This document shows, in pieces, positions 1-8,671 of a DNA stretch of 21,276 bases. This DNA is from UBA1723 sp018066165. Lineage in GTDB: Bacteria; Bacteroidota; Bacteroidia; Bacteroidales; Paludibacteraceae. Both the position numbers and the translations under genes were made by a program. Positions within the stretch are counted from its first letter, which is position 1. Each line of letters opens with the position of its first letter. Under the pieces are notes generated by a model. The model saw only the letters and a list, made by a program, of their open reading frames with translations. It was not told the origin of the DNA and ran no database searches. The DNA lies in contig JAGHRX010000020.1 of assembly GCA_018066165.1 (NCBI GenBank), forward strand, positions 1-21,276, written 5' to 3'.

Positions 1-2
1 GA

Positions 3-227
3 ATTCATCTTATAATAACTATAATTCATAGTGTCCTATTACGTGTTTGTTTTCCAGGCACGGTAACGTCTGTCTTATTATTGCCATATTTTGGATTTGG
101 CTTGGCGGATCTATTACATCAGTATACTATTACGGAGAATGTCGTGATGGCGACATGTGGTTTTGGTGTTATTTTTCTCAACCTTACTCTAATGTATTGG
201 TTGATGAAAAAATTCAGTGATCTATAG
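3..227 (+). CDS. 3' end of a possible integral membrane protein (partial)
   Basis: This frame is open from the left edge of the window to a TAG at 225-227, about 74 codons, with no usable start inside, so it would be the C-terminal end of a gene that begins outside. The translation is strongly hydrophobic with two likely membrane segments and ends in a short basic tail (WLMKKFSDL). Its stop lies 4 bases before the ATG of the phospholipase, which would fit a shared transcript. I do not recognise the family. A second frame (32-220) is also open and hydrophobic, so the choice of frame is uncertain; I prefer this one because it stays open to the edge and ends like a membrane protein. Confidence 0.35.
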   Translation: MHLIITIIHSVLLRVCFPGTVTSVLLLPYFGFGLADLLHQYTITENVVMATCGFGVIFLNLTLMYWLMKKFSDL

Positions 228-231
228 TGAT

Positions 232-1080
232 ATGAAGAGAGGTCTTGTGCTTGAGGGAGGTGGAATGCGTGGCATGTTCACTGCCGGTGTCATGGATGAG
301 ATGATGGAGAATGACATCCCGTTCGAGGGTGTCGTCGGTGTGTCGGCTGGTGCTACTTTCGGAGCCAACTATAAATCAAAACAACCAGGACGTGTGCTTA
401 GGTATAATGTCCGTTTCAAAGACGATCCCCGTTATATGGGTGTCCGATCTCTGCTGAAGACTGGTGATTGGGTTGGTGCTGAGTTTGCTTATCATGTACT
501 GCCTATGGAGTTGGACCGTGTGGATTTCGACACTTTCAAAAAGAATCCGATGGAGTTTCATGTCGTTTGTACCGACGTCGATACTGGCAAGGCTGTTTAT
601 CATCAGATGTCAGAAATTGATCACCATGAGATGGATTGGATCCGTGCGTCGGCTTCTTTGCCTATGGTATCAAGACCTGTGGAGATTGACGGCTACCGTC
701 TTTTAGATGGTGGTATGGCTGACTCAATCCCGTTGGAGTATTTCCAAAAACTTGGATACGACCGTAATATCGTTATTCTTACTCAGCCTAAAGGATTTAA
801 GAAAAGTCTACAATCGGGTATGCCTCTCTGCAGATTCCTTTTGCGTAAACTACCTAAGATTTCGGAAGCTCTTGAAAACAGACATCTTATGTATAATCGT
901 GAGTTGGATTATATCGATGAGCAGGAGCGTTTAGGCAACACTCTGCTTATCTATCCTGAAGATGAACTCCCAATCGGTAGAATCGAGCAGGATGAGGCTA
1001 AAATGCGACATGTCTATCAGATGGGTAGAGATGCGGCTAAAGCGAGAATGGAGGAGATAAAGAAATTTCTTGGTTGCTGA
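232..1080 (+). CDS. patatin-like phospholipase (RssA/YjjU type)
   Basis: A 282-residue predicted serine lipid acyl hydrolase with a Ser-Asp dyad. The oxyanion-hole glycine run EGGGMRG is at residues 8-14, the nucleophile elbow GVSAG has Ser38, and the partner aspartate is in the DGG motif (Asp159). Length and motif order match the short bacterial patatin proteins (COG4667, like YjjU) rather than the large secreted patatins; no signal peptide is seen, so it is probably cytosolic or membrane-associated. I chose ATG 232 over the in-frame GTG at 217 because the conserved MKRGLVLEGGG start follows directly. The gene ends 2 bases before the end of a damaged gene on the opposite strand. Substrate cannot be told from sequence. 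Confidence 0.88.
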   Translation: MKRGLVLEGGGMRGMFTAGVMDEMMENDIPFEGVVGVSAGATFGANYKSKQPGRVLRYNVRFKDDPRYMGVRSLLKTGDWVGAEFAYHVLPMELDRVDFDTFKKNPMEFHVVCTDVDTGKAVYHQMSEIDHHEMDWIRASASLPMVSRPVEIDGYRLLDGGMADSIPLEYFQKLGYDRNIVILTQPKGFKKSLQSGMPLCRFLLRKLPKISEALENRHLMYNRELDYIDEQERLGNTLLIYPEDELPIGRIEQDEAKMRHVYQMGRDAAKARMEEIKKFLGC

Positions 1081-1086
1081 ATTAAA

Positions 1087-1359
1087 TCAATTTCTCAATT
1101 TTCTTTCTGTCGACGTCGGGAAATAGCCCGCCTTGCCACGAAAGAATTTTCCGTATGCCGACTCCCAGTTGCTGATGATTGGGCCTTTCCATTGCCACGG
1201 ACCATTCTCCATGTCGTCGCCAAAAAGGAGTTCGGGCGGGGTCATCTCTTCAATAGAGAATCCTTCGATGCTGTTTTTGAAAAACGGCATGAATCCCCAT
1301 TCCTTGATTAAAGATTCAAGTTGTGATTGCTTTTCTATGACGATGTCGAAACGATCCAT
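1087..1359 (-). CDS. small protein, probably an internally deleted AlkZ-related family gene
   Basis: A 90-residue reading frame. Its first 75 or so residues (with TPPELLFGDD, GPWQWKGP and YGKFFRGKAG) look like the start of a Bacteroidales family usually called AlkZ-related, whose members as I remember are well over 200 residues. Here the protein ends abruptly after KAGYFPTSTERKLRN. In the -1 frame the same DNA reads GLFPDVDRKKIEKLI followed by TAA at 1082-1084, which resembles the usual C-terminus of that family. The simplest reading is loss of the middle of the gene with an out-of-frame join near 1126-1135. It starts one base after the stop of the carbonic anhydrase and so is probably co-transcribed with it. 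The family assignment is from memory. Confidence 0.55.
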   Translation of the reverse strand: MDRFDIVIEKQSQLESLIKEWGFMPFFKNSIEGFSIEEMTPPELLFGDDMENGPWQWKGPIISNWESAYGKFFRGKAGYFPTSTERKLRN

Positions 1360-1360
1360 A

Positions 1361-1900
1361 TCAAATTGTTTTCAATGCTCCGGTTTCGCTATCCATGATG
1401 TATCCGCGCACCACGATATCCTTTGGCACAAGTGGGTGATTCTTCACTAAGTCGACTGTCTCAAGCACAGCGGCTTCAGTGTCGTCAAAACCGTGGAGCC
1501 ACGAATCAAGGTCGATGCCACAATGTTTCATCAGGTTGATATGCTCGTCGTCGACGCCTCTTTCGCGCATCAAATGCAGCATCTCCTGGCTATCCATTCC
1601 TTGCACACCGCAACCAGTGTGGCCGATTATCATCACCTCATTTACTCCAAGTTCATAGATGGCGACAAGAAGTGAGCGTACAGTTGAATCGAATGGATTT
1701 GTGATTGTGCCTCCTGCATTCTTGATAATCTTCACGTCGCCATTCTTAATTCCTAATGCGGCAGGAAGAAGTTCCACCAAACGAGTGTCCATACACGTTA
1801 CGATGGCGATTTTCTTGTCGGGATATTTGCTGGTCTTAAACTGCTCGTAAGCCTTCGATTCCACGAATTGCTTATTATATTCTAACATCTGGTCGATCAT
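1361..1900 (-). CDS. beta-class carbonic anhydrase
   Basis: A 179-residue zinc enzyme that interconverts CO2 and bicarbonate in the cytoplasm. The zinc ligands are visible as Cys36 in CMDTRL and His94 and Cys97 in GHTGCG; the Asp38/Arg40 pair of the CxDxR motif is present. Compactness and motif spacing fit the small bacterial beta-carbonic anhydrases (PF00484). I start at ATG 1900 (MIDQMLEYN) instead of the longer frame to 1951, whose extra 17 residues are hydrophobic and unlike the family. A -7-like box lies at 1927-1934. The damaged small gene begins directly after its stop. Bicarbonate supply is important in succinate-forming Bacteroidales, but a specific role here is not shown. Confidence 0.92.
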   Translation of the reverse strand: MIDQMLEYNKQFVESKAYEQFKTSKYPDKKIAIVTCMDTRLVELLPAALGIKNGDVKIIKNAGGTITNPFDSTVRSLLVAIYELGVNEVMIIGHTGCGVQGMDSQEMLHLMRERGVDDEHINLMKHCGIDLDSWLHGFDDTEAAVLETVDLVKNHPLVPKDIVVRGYIMDSETGALKTI

Positions 1901-1926
1901 GGTCGTTATTGTTTTTGAATTTATGA

Positions 1927-1934
1927 CAAAAATA
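1927..1934 (-). promoter_or_regulatory. possible -7 box of the carbonic anhydrase promoter
   Basis: Minus-strand TATTTTTG fits the Bacteroidetes -7 consensus TAnnTTTG and lies 26 bases upstream of the chosen ATG. No TTTG -33 element is seen at the usual 19-21 base distance, so this is a weak call. Confidence 0.35.
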
Positions 1935-1969
1935 AGTAAAATATCAACCAATATGCACCGTGATTTTGC

Positions 1970-1977
1970 TAATTTTG
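1970..1977 (+). promoter_or_regulatory. possible -7 box of the dehydrogenase promoter
   Basis: TAATTTTG fits TAnnTTTG and lies about 40 bases before the ATG at 2017. It also argues against the longer reading frame from 1960, which would start upstream of the transcript. No clear -33 element. Confidence 0.35.
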
Positions 1978-2016
1978 CGAAAGAGAAATGAATCTTATAA
2001 TGAGGGATTAGAAATT

Positions 2017-2976
2017 ATGAAAATTCGCATTTTAGTTACTTATAATATTCTTAAAGAGAGCTTCACAGAGGCTCCCGATAATTATGAATTTATTTTGCCA
2101 TCGGCTCCGACCTTCACAAAGGCTGAGATCGTAGAGCGTTTGCCTGAGTGTGACGGATTGCTTTCAATGTTCAATTTTCAGATTGATAAGGATATTATCG
2201 ACGCGGGAGGCTCACGTCTGAAGATCATATCTAATTTTGGTGTGGGCTTCAACAACGTGGATATTGAATATGCGAAATCTAAGGGGATTGTGGTGACGAA
2301 CACTCCTGATCCTGTGGTGGAGCCTACTGCTGAATTGGCTTTTGCCCTCATGTCGGCTTTATCTCGAAGGGTGACGGAATGCAACCGTAAACTACAGACT
2401 AAGGATGCCATCCGTTGGGGTGTGATGGAGAATCTCGGCATTGGACTTTACAACAAAACTCTCGGCATCGTAGGTATGGGACGCATCGGCCAGTCTGTGG
2501 CTAAACGTGCAATCGCGTCGGGAATGAAAATCATCTATTATAATAGACATCGTCTGCCAGAGGATATTGAAAAGAGATATTCTGCTGAATATGTCTCTTT
2601 GGATTCTCTATTGTCTCAGTCTGATTATATCTCTCTACACACTCCATTGGATAATTCCACTCATCATTTGATTGATGAAAAGGCATTGTCGAAGATGAAA
2701 AAAGGCGTTTTCATCGTAAATACTGCACGTGGACCGGTGGTGGATGAGGCTGCTTTGGTAAAGTTTTTGGATAATGGCCACGTTGGTGGAGCTGGATTGG
2801 ATGTGTTTGAGAAAGAACCACAGATTCACGAAGGGTTGTTAGGCAGAGATAATGTTGTGATGGTGCCACATATCGGTACGGCGACGGTGGAGGCTCGCAT
2901 CGCAATGGGTAGATATGCGGTGAAAAATATCATGCTTTTCTTCGACGGTAGAGATGTTTTAAGCAGAGTTTGCTAA
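2017..2976 (+). CDS. D-isomer-specific 2-hydroxyacid dehydrogenase
   Basis: A 319-residue NAD(P)-dependent oxidoreductase that reduces 2-keto acids to D-2-hydroxy acids (or the reverse). The nucleotide-binding loop GMGRIG is at residues 153-158, the catalytic arginine in NTARGPVVDE is Arg238, the catalytic glutamate in DVFEKEP is Glu267 and the catalytic histidine in PHIG is His285. Layout and length match the glyoxylate/hydroxypyruvate reductase and D-lactate dehydrogenase branch (PF00389 and PF02826), but the substrate cannot be fixed. ATG 2017 (MKIRILVTYN) is chosen because the family starts with such a strand and a -7-like box lies just upstream. It is divergent from the carbonic anhydrase. 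Confidence 0.9.
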   Translation: MKIRILVTYNILKESFTEAPDNYEFILPSAPTFTKAEIVERLPECDGLLSMFNFQIDKDIIDAGGSRLKIISNFGVGFNNVDIEYAKSKGIVVTNTPDPVVEPTAELAFALMSALSRRVTECNRKLQTKDAIRWGVMENLGIGLYNKTLGIVGMGRIGQSVAKRAIASGMKIIYYNRHRLPEDIEKRYSAEYVSLDSLLSQSDYISLHTPLDNSTHHLIDEKALSKMKKGVFIVNTARGPVVDEAALVKFLDNGHVGGAGLDVFEKEPQIHEGLLGRDNVVMVPHIGTATVEARIAMGRYAVKNIMLFFDGRDVLSRVC

Positions 2977-2980
2977 AGAT

Positions 2981-3060
2981 AAATGCATAATGCGATATGC
3001 AAAATGCGAAATGAGGAATGTCGAATTTTAAATTCAGCATTCCTCATTTCGCATTCATAA
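2981..3060 (+). repeat. intergenic AAATGC-type repeat with a perfect 18-bp hairpin
   Basis: Degenerate tandem units of the form AAATGCATAATGCGATATGC lead into an inverted repeat: 3003-3020 is perfectly complementary to 3038-3055, with an inner GAATTT/AAATTC stem. It follows the dehydrogenase stop and may act as a terminator, although there is no long T-run. Positions 3023-3055 match 19556-19588 at 29 of 33 bases. A smaller related piece lies at 3124-3141. The rest of the roughly 300-base gap up to 3277 shows only the promoter and leader of the xylanase. Confidence 0.7.
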
Positions 3061-3182
3061 TTTTAAAATTTCCCATTTCATCGGGTATTTGAATGTAACA
3101 TGTATGGTGGAGATTTATACCAAAATGCATTAATGCGAAATAATCGTCTGTATTTGGTAAATTCTTTCTTTGGTTCATTAAA

Positions 3183-3190
3183 TATTTTTG
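3183..3190 (+). promoter_or_regulatory. possible -7 box of the xylan operon
   Basis: TATTTTTG fits TAnnTTTG and would place the transcript start near 3197, giving an 80-base leader. TTTG copies at 3153-3156 and 3169-3172 are at non-standard distances. A short stem (GTTGC 3196-3200 with GCAAC 3214-3218) lies at the start of the leader. Confidence 0.3.
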
Positions 3191-3277
3191 CTAACGTTGC
3201 AATCGCAAATGAGGCAACATGGTGATAAGTGGCGTAAGCAAATAGACTTAATTAATGAACAAACAAAAGGGGTTATC

Positions 3278-5542
3278 ATGAAAACACGTTTACTTAACAA
3301 ATTGACTATCGCAGCTCTTGCGATGATGGGTGCAGCTTCGGTTGCAGCTCAGAATTGTACTGTCAACCTTTCAAGTGTAAAACAGAAAATCGCTGGTTTC
3401 GGTGGTATCAATCATCCATGCTGGACTGGCTACGACCTTACTGATAATGATGTAGACAAACTATTCGGCGTCGGCGACGGTAAACTTGGCCTTTCAGTGA
3501 TGCGTATCTGGGTGGCTGAGAGCGAGAACAATTGGAGCCGTGAACTTTCTACTTGTAAGAAGGTTCAGAAGATGGGTGTTAAGATCTTCGCTACACCTTG
3601 GAATACTCCTTCTTCAGATATGTGTACTAAGACAACTGCTTTCTGTGGTAACAACGGTTGTCAGTATCGTGCGAATGAGAAGCAGATCAACACAAGTGCT
3701 TTCTCTAGATACACTGACCACTTGGTAAAGTTCAACAACTATATGTATAATAATGGTGTTAGCCTATACGCTATGAGCTACGCCAACGAGCCTGACTATG
3801 GTCACGATTGGACATGGTGGACTTCAGACCAGGTATATGAATATGCTAAGAACTACGCTGCAAAACTTCGCGTCAACGGTACAAAGGTTATCACTGCTGA
3901 GAGTTTCGCATACAGCAAAGGTCTTTACGACAAGATCCTAAATGACGCTAATGCTCTAAAGAATATCGATATCTTGGGAACTCACTTCTATGCGAGTGGT
4001 GCTTCTACAAGCGACAACTTCTTCAAATATACTCTTGGCGATCAGAAGGTCGCTGCTGATCCAAACAAGGAGTTGTGGATGACTGAGTATTACACATCTT
4101 CAAACGCAACTAACGGTTCTCCATGTCGCGCTAACGTATGGCCTGAGGCTTTGGAGGTTGCTTACTCTATCCATCGTGGTATGGCTATCTCAAACATGAG
4201 CGCATACGTTTGGTGGTACTTGAAGAGAAACTACTCTCTAATCAACAACGGTGATTCAAACAACGAGAATTCAAAGGATGGTCAGATCACTAAGCGTGGT
4301 TGGCTATTCGGACAGTACGCAAGATTCATCCGTCCAGGTTACTATCGCGTCGACTGTACAATCAACCCTACATATAATGTCTACACTTCTGCTTATAAGA
4401 ACAACGACGATGTTGTAATCGTAGCTGTTAACATGAGCACAGAGGCTAAGACAATCAACATCTCAGTGCCAGGAACTAAGGTTCAGCAGTGGAATGTCTG
4501 GATTACAGACCAGTCAAGAAACATGAAGAAGCTTGACGCTGTAAATAAGGGTGGTTCATTCTCTTACACTCTTCCTGCTAAGAGTTGTGTTTCTTTCGTA
4601 GGCGAGGGTAACGGAAAGGTTAGCTTGGAGCTTGCTGCTGAGAAGACTATCATTGAGGAGGGCGACAGCGTGTTGATCACTCCTACTTATAAGAGCGATT
4701 CTGAGATTAAGAATATCAAGTATTTCGAGGGTACTACACAGGTTAAGGATAAGTGGGTTGCTCCATTCACATTCTACTATGGTGCTAACGCTTCTCTTGG
4801 TAAGCACACTCTTACTGCTACTGCATACGATGCTGATGGTAACACAGGTGAGTCTGCAATCGCAATCGAGGTTGTTAAGAAGGCTCGTCCTTACGGTGGT
4901 GTAGCCGCTAAGATTCCTGGCACTATCGAGGCTGAGAATTTCAACGAGGGTGCTTCTGGCATTTCGTTCTATGACGCAAAAGATGAGAATAATGGCGACG
5001 CTACTTACAGATCAGATTCTAATGTCGACGTGTATATCTGCGACGGCGGTTATGCAGTAGGTTATTGTGAGGCTGGCGAGTGGTTGAAATACACAGTTGA
5101 GGTTGAGAAGGACGACGATTATATCTTGTCTGCAAACGTTTCAGACGAGGGTGGTGAGTCTTCATTCTCTATCACATTCGACGGTGATGAGACAAAGCAG
5201 GTTGTATTCAACACAGAAGATACTGGCGACTGGACTACTTACAAGGAGTTGGCTTCAACAAAGGTGGTTAATCTTACAGCTGGTAAGCACGAGATGCTTC
5301 TAAAGATTGAGTCGTCTTGGGTTAACGTGGATTGGATCAAGGTTAAGAGCGCTGATCCAACAGGTATAAACGAGGTAGTTGCTGAGATTTCTGCTGGCGA
5401 TTACACAGTTTGTGATGCAAACGGTAAGATGCTAGGAAAGTTGACATTCAGCACTAAGGCTGACTTCGACGCTAAGTTTGCAGAGAAGGGTGTTTACATC
5501 CTTGTAGGTGCAAACGGCAAATCAATCAAATACGTAAAATAA
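3278..5542 (+). CDS. secreted GH30 (subfamily 8-like) glucuronoxylanase with Ig-like and CBM6 domains
   Basis: A 754-residue exported enzyme predicted to cut the xylan backbone. Residues 1-25 are a signal peptide (ending SVAAQ). A GH30 barrel with its beta side domain spans about 27-441: general acid/base Glu171 in YANEPDYGHDW and nucleophile Glu270 in LWMTEYY. The aromatic-rich catalytic cleft and the RPGYYRV segment resemble the glucuronoxylan-specific subfamily 8. An Ig-like domain (about 446-534), a CBM6 (about 545-691, EAENF and WVNVDWIKV) and a 60-residue C-terminal tail ending in GVYILVGANGKSIKYVK follow; the tail resembles sorting domains of exported Bacteroidetes proteins but lacks the PNP motif. 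ATG 3278 is chosen for the signal peptide. Codons are strongly biased (AAG, AAC, GCT), as for a highly expressed gene. The esterase/GH43 gene follows after 17 bases. Confidence 0.9.
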   Translation: MKTRLLNKLTIAALAMMGAASVAAQNCTVNLSSVKQKIAGFGGINHPCWTGYDLTDNDVDKLFGVGDGKLGLSVMRIWVAESENNWSRELSTCKKVQKMGVKIFATPWNTPSSDMCTKTTAFCGNNGCQYRANEKQINTSAFSRYTDHLVKFNNYMYNNGVSLYAMSYANEPDYGHDWTWWTSDQVYEYAKNYAAKLRVNGTKVITAESFAYSKGLYDKILNDANALKNIDILGTHFYASGASTSDNFFKYTLGDQKVAADPNKELWMTEYYTSSNATNGSPCRANVWPEALEVAYSIHRGMAISNMSAYVWWYLKRNYSLINNGDSNNENSKDGQITKRGWLFGQYARFIRPGYYRVDCTINPTYNVYTSAYKNNDDVVIVAVNMSTEAKTINISVPGTKVQQWNVWITDQSRNMKKLDAVNKGGSFSYTLPAKSCVSFVGEGNGKVSLELAAEKTIIEEGDSVLITPTYKSDSEIKNIKYFEGTTQVKDKWVAPFTFYYGANASLGKHTLTATAYDADGNTGESAIAIEVVKKARPYGGVAAKIPGTIEAENFNEGASGISFYDAKDENNGDATYRSDSNVDVYICDGGYAVGYCEAGEWLKYTVEVEKDDDYILSANVSDEGGESSFSITFDGDETKQVVFNTEDTGDWTTYKELASTKVVNLTAGKHEMLLKIESSWVNVDWIKVKSADPTGINEVVAEISAGDYTVCDANGKMLGKLTFSTKADFDAKFAEKGVYILVGANGKSIKYVK

Positions 5543-5559
5543 TCTAATACACAAATATC

Positions 5560-8500
5560 ATGAGAACACTTTACAAATCAGCGATTGTATCCGCTATTGG
5601 AGCAATGCTTTCAGTATCGGCAGTTGCTCAGACTTATCCTGGTGTTAAAAGCACAATCAACGTAAACGGAAAGAACCGTACTATTGATGTCTACGCACCT
5701 AATGGAATGGGAAAGAACAGACCGATGGTGATTTCTTGTCACGGTATGGGACAGGATATCGCTTATCAGAAGCAACAGTCTCGTTGGGATCTTGTTGCTG
5801 ATACTGCTAAATTCCTTGTTGTTTATCCTCAGTCGGATGGCTCAACTTGGGATTTGGGTGCAAATGGAAAAGATATAGCTTTGATTAAGGCTATCATCAA
5901 GGAGATGAAGTCTAAGTACGATATCGACTTGGATCGTGTATATATGTCTGGTTTCTCTATGGGTGGTATGCTTACATACTCTGTAGCGAACAACATGGCA
6001 GACCAGATCGCTGCTTGTGCACCAGTTTCTGGTTATCCAATTGGCGACAAGACTGCAAAGCCTTCTCGCCCTATGCCAATCATCCATACAAATGGAGATA
6101 AGGACGACGTGGTTCACTATGAGCCATGGCAGGGCACTTTCAACGGTATGCAGCAGAATCAGCAGGGAGCTTACGCACAGGCTGAGGCTTGGGCTAAGGC
6201 AAACGGTTGTGATGCCACTCCAGTTGAGTCTGTTATCGACGGTGCTGCTACTCGTTACCTTTGGAAGAATGGTAAGTGTGGTGTTGAGGTTTGCTTGAAT
6301 AAGGTTTATGGCAAAGGTCACTGGCCTTCAAACGATAAGTACCATTCAGTACGTGAGATCTGGAAGTTCGTCAGCAAGTTCTCTTTGAATTGCAATGAGG
6401 TTGGCTACAACGGTGGTAACGGAGGATCAACATCTACACCTGTTACAAGAGTTGAAGCTGAAGGTCCATACAATGGCTCTGCTGCTTCTATCCCAGGAAA
6501 AATCGAGGCTGAGGAGTACGATTTCGGCGGACAGGGTGTCGCTTACAATGATAAAGACGAGGAGAATCGTGGAGAGAAGTTCCGTAACGACGGAATTGAT
6601 ATCTACGCTAACGGAACTGGATTCGTTGTAGGTTACAACCAGGCTGGTGAGTGGATGAACTATACTGTTGATGTGAAGGAGACTTCAAGATATACAGTGA
6701 CTATCGCCGCTGCTACAGATAACGCGTCGGCTTCATGTCAACTTTTGATCGACGGTAAGGAAATCACAGGTGAGATCGGAGCTCCTAACACTGGAGATTT
6801 CTCTAAGTTCTCTACAGTGGTTGCTCGTACTAAGGAGATCTCTGCTGGTAAGCACACTCTTCAGTTGAAGATCACTGGTGACTGGCTTGATATCGACTAC
6901 ATGAAGTTTGAAAAGTATGAGTCTAACGGAGTTGAGCCATACGATGCTAACGGTTGTGTGATCGGTGAGCGTGACAATACAGAGTTGGCTTCTATCTTCT
7001 CTTCAATCGCATTGAGCAACGTCAACCCTAAGGTTAAGCCTACTACAAACCACAACCCAATCATGACTCAGCGTTACGGTGCTGACCCATGTGCAATGGT
7101 TTACGGCGACTCTGTATATATCTACATGACTCACGATATCTACGAGTACGACAACAATGGTAAGATCAAGGATAACGGTTACGGTAAGATCACAGAGATC
7201 GTCTGTGTATCATCCGCTGACCTTGTAAACTGGACTGACCACGGTCCGATGAAGGTCGCTGGTTCAGGTGGTATCTCTAAGGCTGTCAACTCTTGGGCTC
7301 CAACTGCTTGTCATGCTAAGGTAAACGGTAAGGATCGTTTCTTCCTATATTTCGCTAACAACGGTAACGGTATCTATGTGGTAGCTGCTAACACTCCATA
7401 CGGACCATGGCAGGATGTCAAGAACGGAGCTGGTTTGATTACTCGTTCTACTCCTAACTGTTCGAATGTAACTTGGTTGTTTGACCCTGCTGTTCTTGTT
7501 GATGACGACGGTACAGGTTACATATACTTCGGTGGTGGTGTGCCAACAGGTCAGAATGCAGACCCAGGTACTGCACGTATCGCTAAACTAGGTAAGGATT
7601 TCATCAGCATTGAGGGAACTCCTTCAACTTTGAAACCACCATATCTATTTGAGGACGCTGGTATCAACAAGATCGGAAACAAGTATGTTTACTCATACTG
7701 TACTAACTGGAGCACAGGTGGTAACAACATCGGTATCAGCAACGCTGTAATCGCTACAATGAACTCTTCAAATCCTATGTCTGGATTTACTTTCGACCAT
7801 AAGGTATTTGATAACCCATCAAAGTGGCTTGGTGCTAATGGTAACAACCATCACGGATTCTTCAAGTTCAAGAACAAGTGGTACATCTGCTACCATAGCC
7901 AGTGGATCCAGAATCAGATCGGTGTAAGCGGTGGATACCGTTGTTCACACGTCGACTATGCTAACGTAGACGAGTCGGCTGGCAGAATCATTGGTGTAAA
8001 TGCTGGTACTACTAAGGGAGTTGATCAGGTTGTTCCTGTCGACGGTACTAAGTGGATTCAGGCTGAGTGTTTCGCATGGCAGAGTGGAATTGAGTCTAAC
8101 TACATAGGCAAATCTACAGGCATGGCTGTAAGCGGTAAGAACGGTTCATGGATTGGTCTTTGCGGAGTTAAAGCGCAGGGCGTAAACAAGTTTAAGGCAC
8201 GCGTATCAGCTCCATGTGGTGGCGCAATCAGAATCTCAACAGGTTCAGCTAATGGAGCAGTGATCGGATACTTGAACGTTGAGGCTAACACATCATTCGA
8301 GGAGTTTGAGTGTAAGTTGAGCAAGGATCTTTCAGTAGCTACTGATTTGTTCTTCACATTCAGCGGAGAGTTGAAGTTTGACGCATGGCAGATGTTCTAC
8401 GAGGAGCCAACAGATGTTGAGACAGTTGATGCAGCTGCAGAATCTCTTTCTGTTACTCCAAATCCTGCTAACAATATAGTCAAGGTAAGCGGATTGACTG

Positions 8501-8655
8501 ACGGAGACATTATCACAATCACATCAATGAATGGCGTTGTGGTTAAGGCATTCATCGCTGAGGCTGAGGAGATGGAGATCGTAGTTTCAGATCTTGCGTC
8601 TGGAATCTATGCAATCTCAAATGGAACAAAGACAGTCAAGCTAATTAAAGACTAA
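5560..8655 (+). CDS. secreted CE1 esterase - CBM6 - GH43 arabinofuranosidase - CBM6-like - T9SS tail fusion
   Basis: A 1031-residue enzyme with two catalytic activities on xylan side groups. A signal peptide (1-24, ending AVAQ) is followed by a CE1 esterase (about 28-278) with Ser133 in GFSMGG, Asp180 in TNGDKDD and His254 in GKGHW, expected to remove feruloyl or acetyl groups. A CBM6 spans about 308-451. The GH43 domain (about 500-815) has base Asp509 in GADPCAMVYG, Asp642 in WLFDPAVLVDDDG and acid Glu698 in LFEDAG; it closely resembles the arabinoxylan arabinofuranohydrolase XynD of Bacillus (subfamily 10), including the following CBM6-like domain (about 831-947). Residues 962-1031 are a type IX sorting tail (TPNPANNIVKVSGL, GIYAIS). 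It shares an operon with the GH30 enzyme. Substrate of the esterase is an inference. Confidence 0.9.
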   Translation: MRTLYKSAIVSAIGAMLSVSAVAQTYPGVKSTINVNGKNRTIDVYAPNGMGKNRPMVISCHGMGQDIAYQKQQSRWDLVADTAKFLVVYPQSDGSTWDLGANGKDIALIKAIIKEMKSKYDIDLDRVYMSGFSMGGMLTYSVANNMADQIAACAPVSGYPIGDKTAKPSRPMPIIHTNGDKDDVVHYEPWQGTFNGMQQNQQGAYAQAEAWAKANGCDATPVESVIDGAATRYLWKNGKCGVEVCLNKVYGKGHWPSNDKYHSVREIWKFVSKFSLNCNEVGYNGGNGGSTSTPVTRVEAEGPYNGSAASIPGKIEAEEYDFGGQGVAYNDKDEENRGEKFRNDGIDIYANGTGFVVGYNQAGEWMNYTVDVKETSRYTVTIAAATDNASASCQLLIDGKEITGEIGAPNTGDFSKFSTVVARTKEISAGKHTLQLKITGDWLDIDYMKFEKYESNGVEPYDANGCVIGERDNTELASIFSSIALSNVNPKVKPTTNHNPIMTQRYGADPCAMVYGDSVYIYMTHDIYEYDNNGKIKDNGYGKITEIVCVSSADLVNWTDHGPMKVAGSGGISKAVNSWAPTACHAKVNGKDRFFLYFANNGNGIYVVAANTPYGPWQDVKNGAGLITRSTPNCSNVTWLFDPAVLVDDDGTGYIYFGGGVPTGQNADPGTARIAKLGKDFISIEGTPSTLKPPYLFEDAGINKIGNKYVYSYCTNWSTGGNNIGISNAVIATMNSSNPMSGFTFDHKVFDNPSKWLGANGNNHHGFFKFKNKWYICYHSQWIQNQIGVSGGYRCSHVDYANVDESAGRIIGVNAGTTKGVDQVVPVDGTKWIQAECFAWQSGIESNYIGKSTGMAVSGKNGSWIGLCGVKAQGVNKFKARVSAPCGGAIRISTGSANGAVIGYLNVEANTSFEEFECKLSKDLSVATDLFFTFSGELKFDAWQMFYEEPTDVETVDAAAESLSVTPNPANNIVKVSGLTDGDIITITSMNGVVVKAFIAEAEEMEIVVSDLASGIYAISNGTKTVKLIKD

Positions 8656-8671
8656 TCTTAAGTTATAGAAG

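Noticed and set aside
1..6. The window begins exactly with GAATTC
   Set aside because: This may reflect a cloning site or chance; other GAATTC sites occur inside the window, and it says nothing biological.
32..220. An alternative hydrophobic frame at the left edge
   Set aside because: It has an in-frame stop at 29-31 and no early start; the other frame stays open to the window edge, though the choice is not certain.
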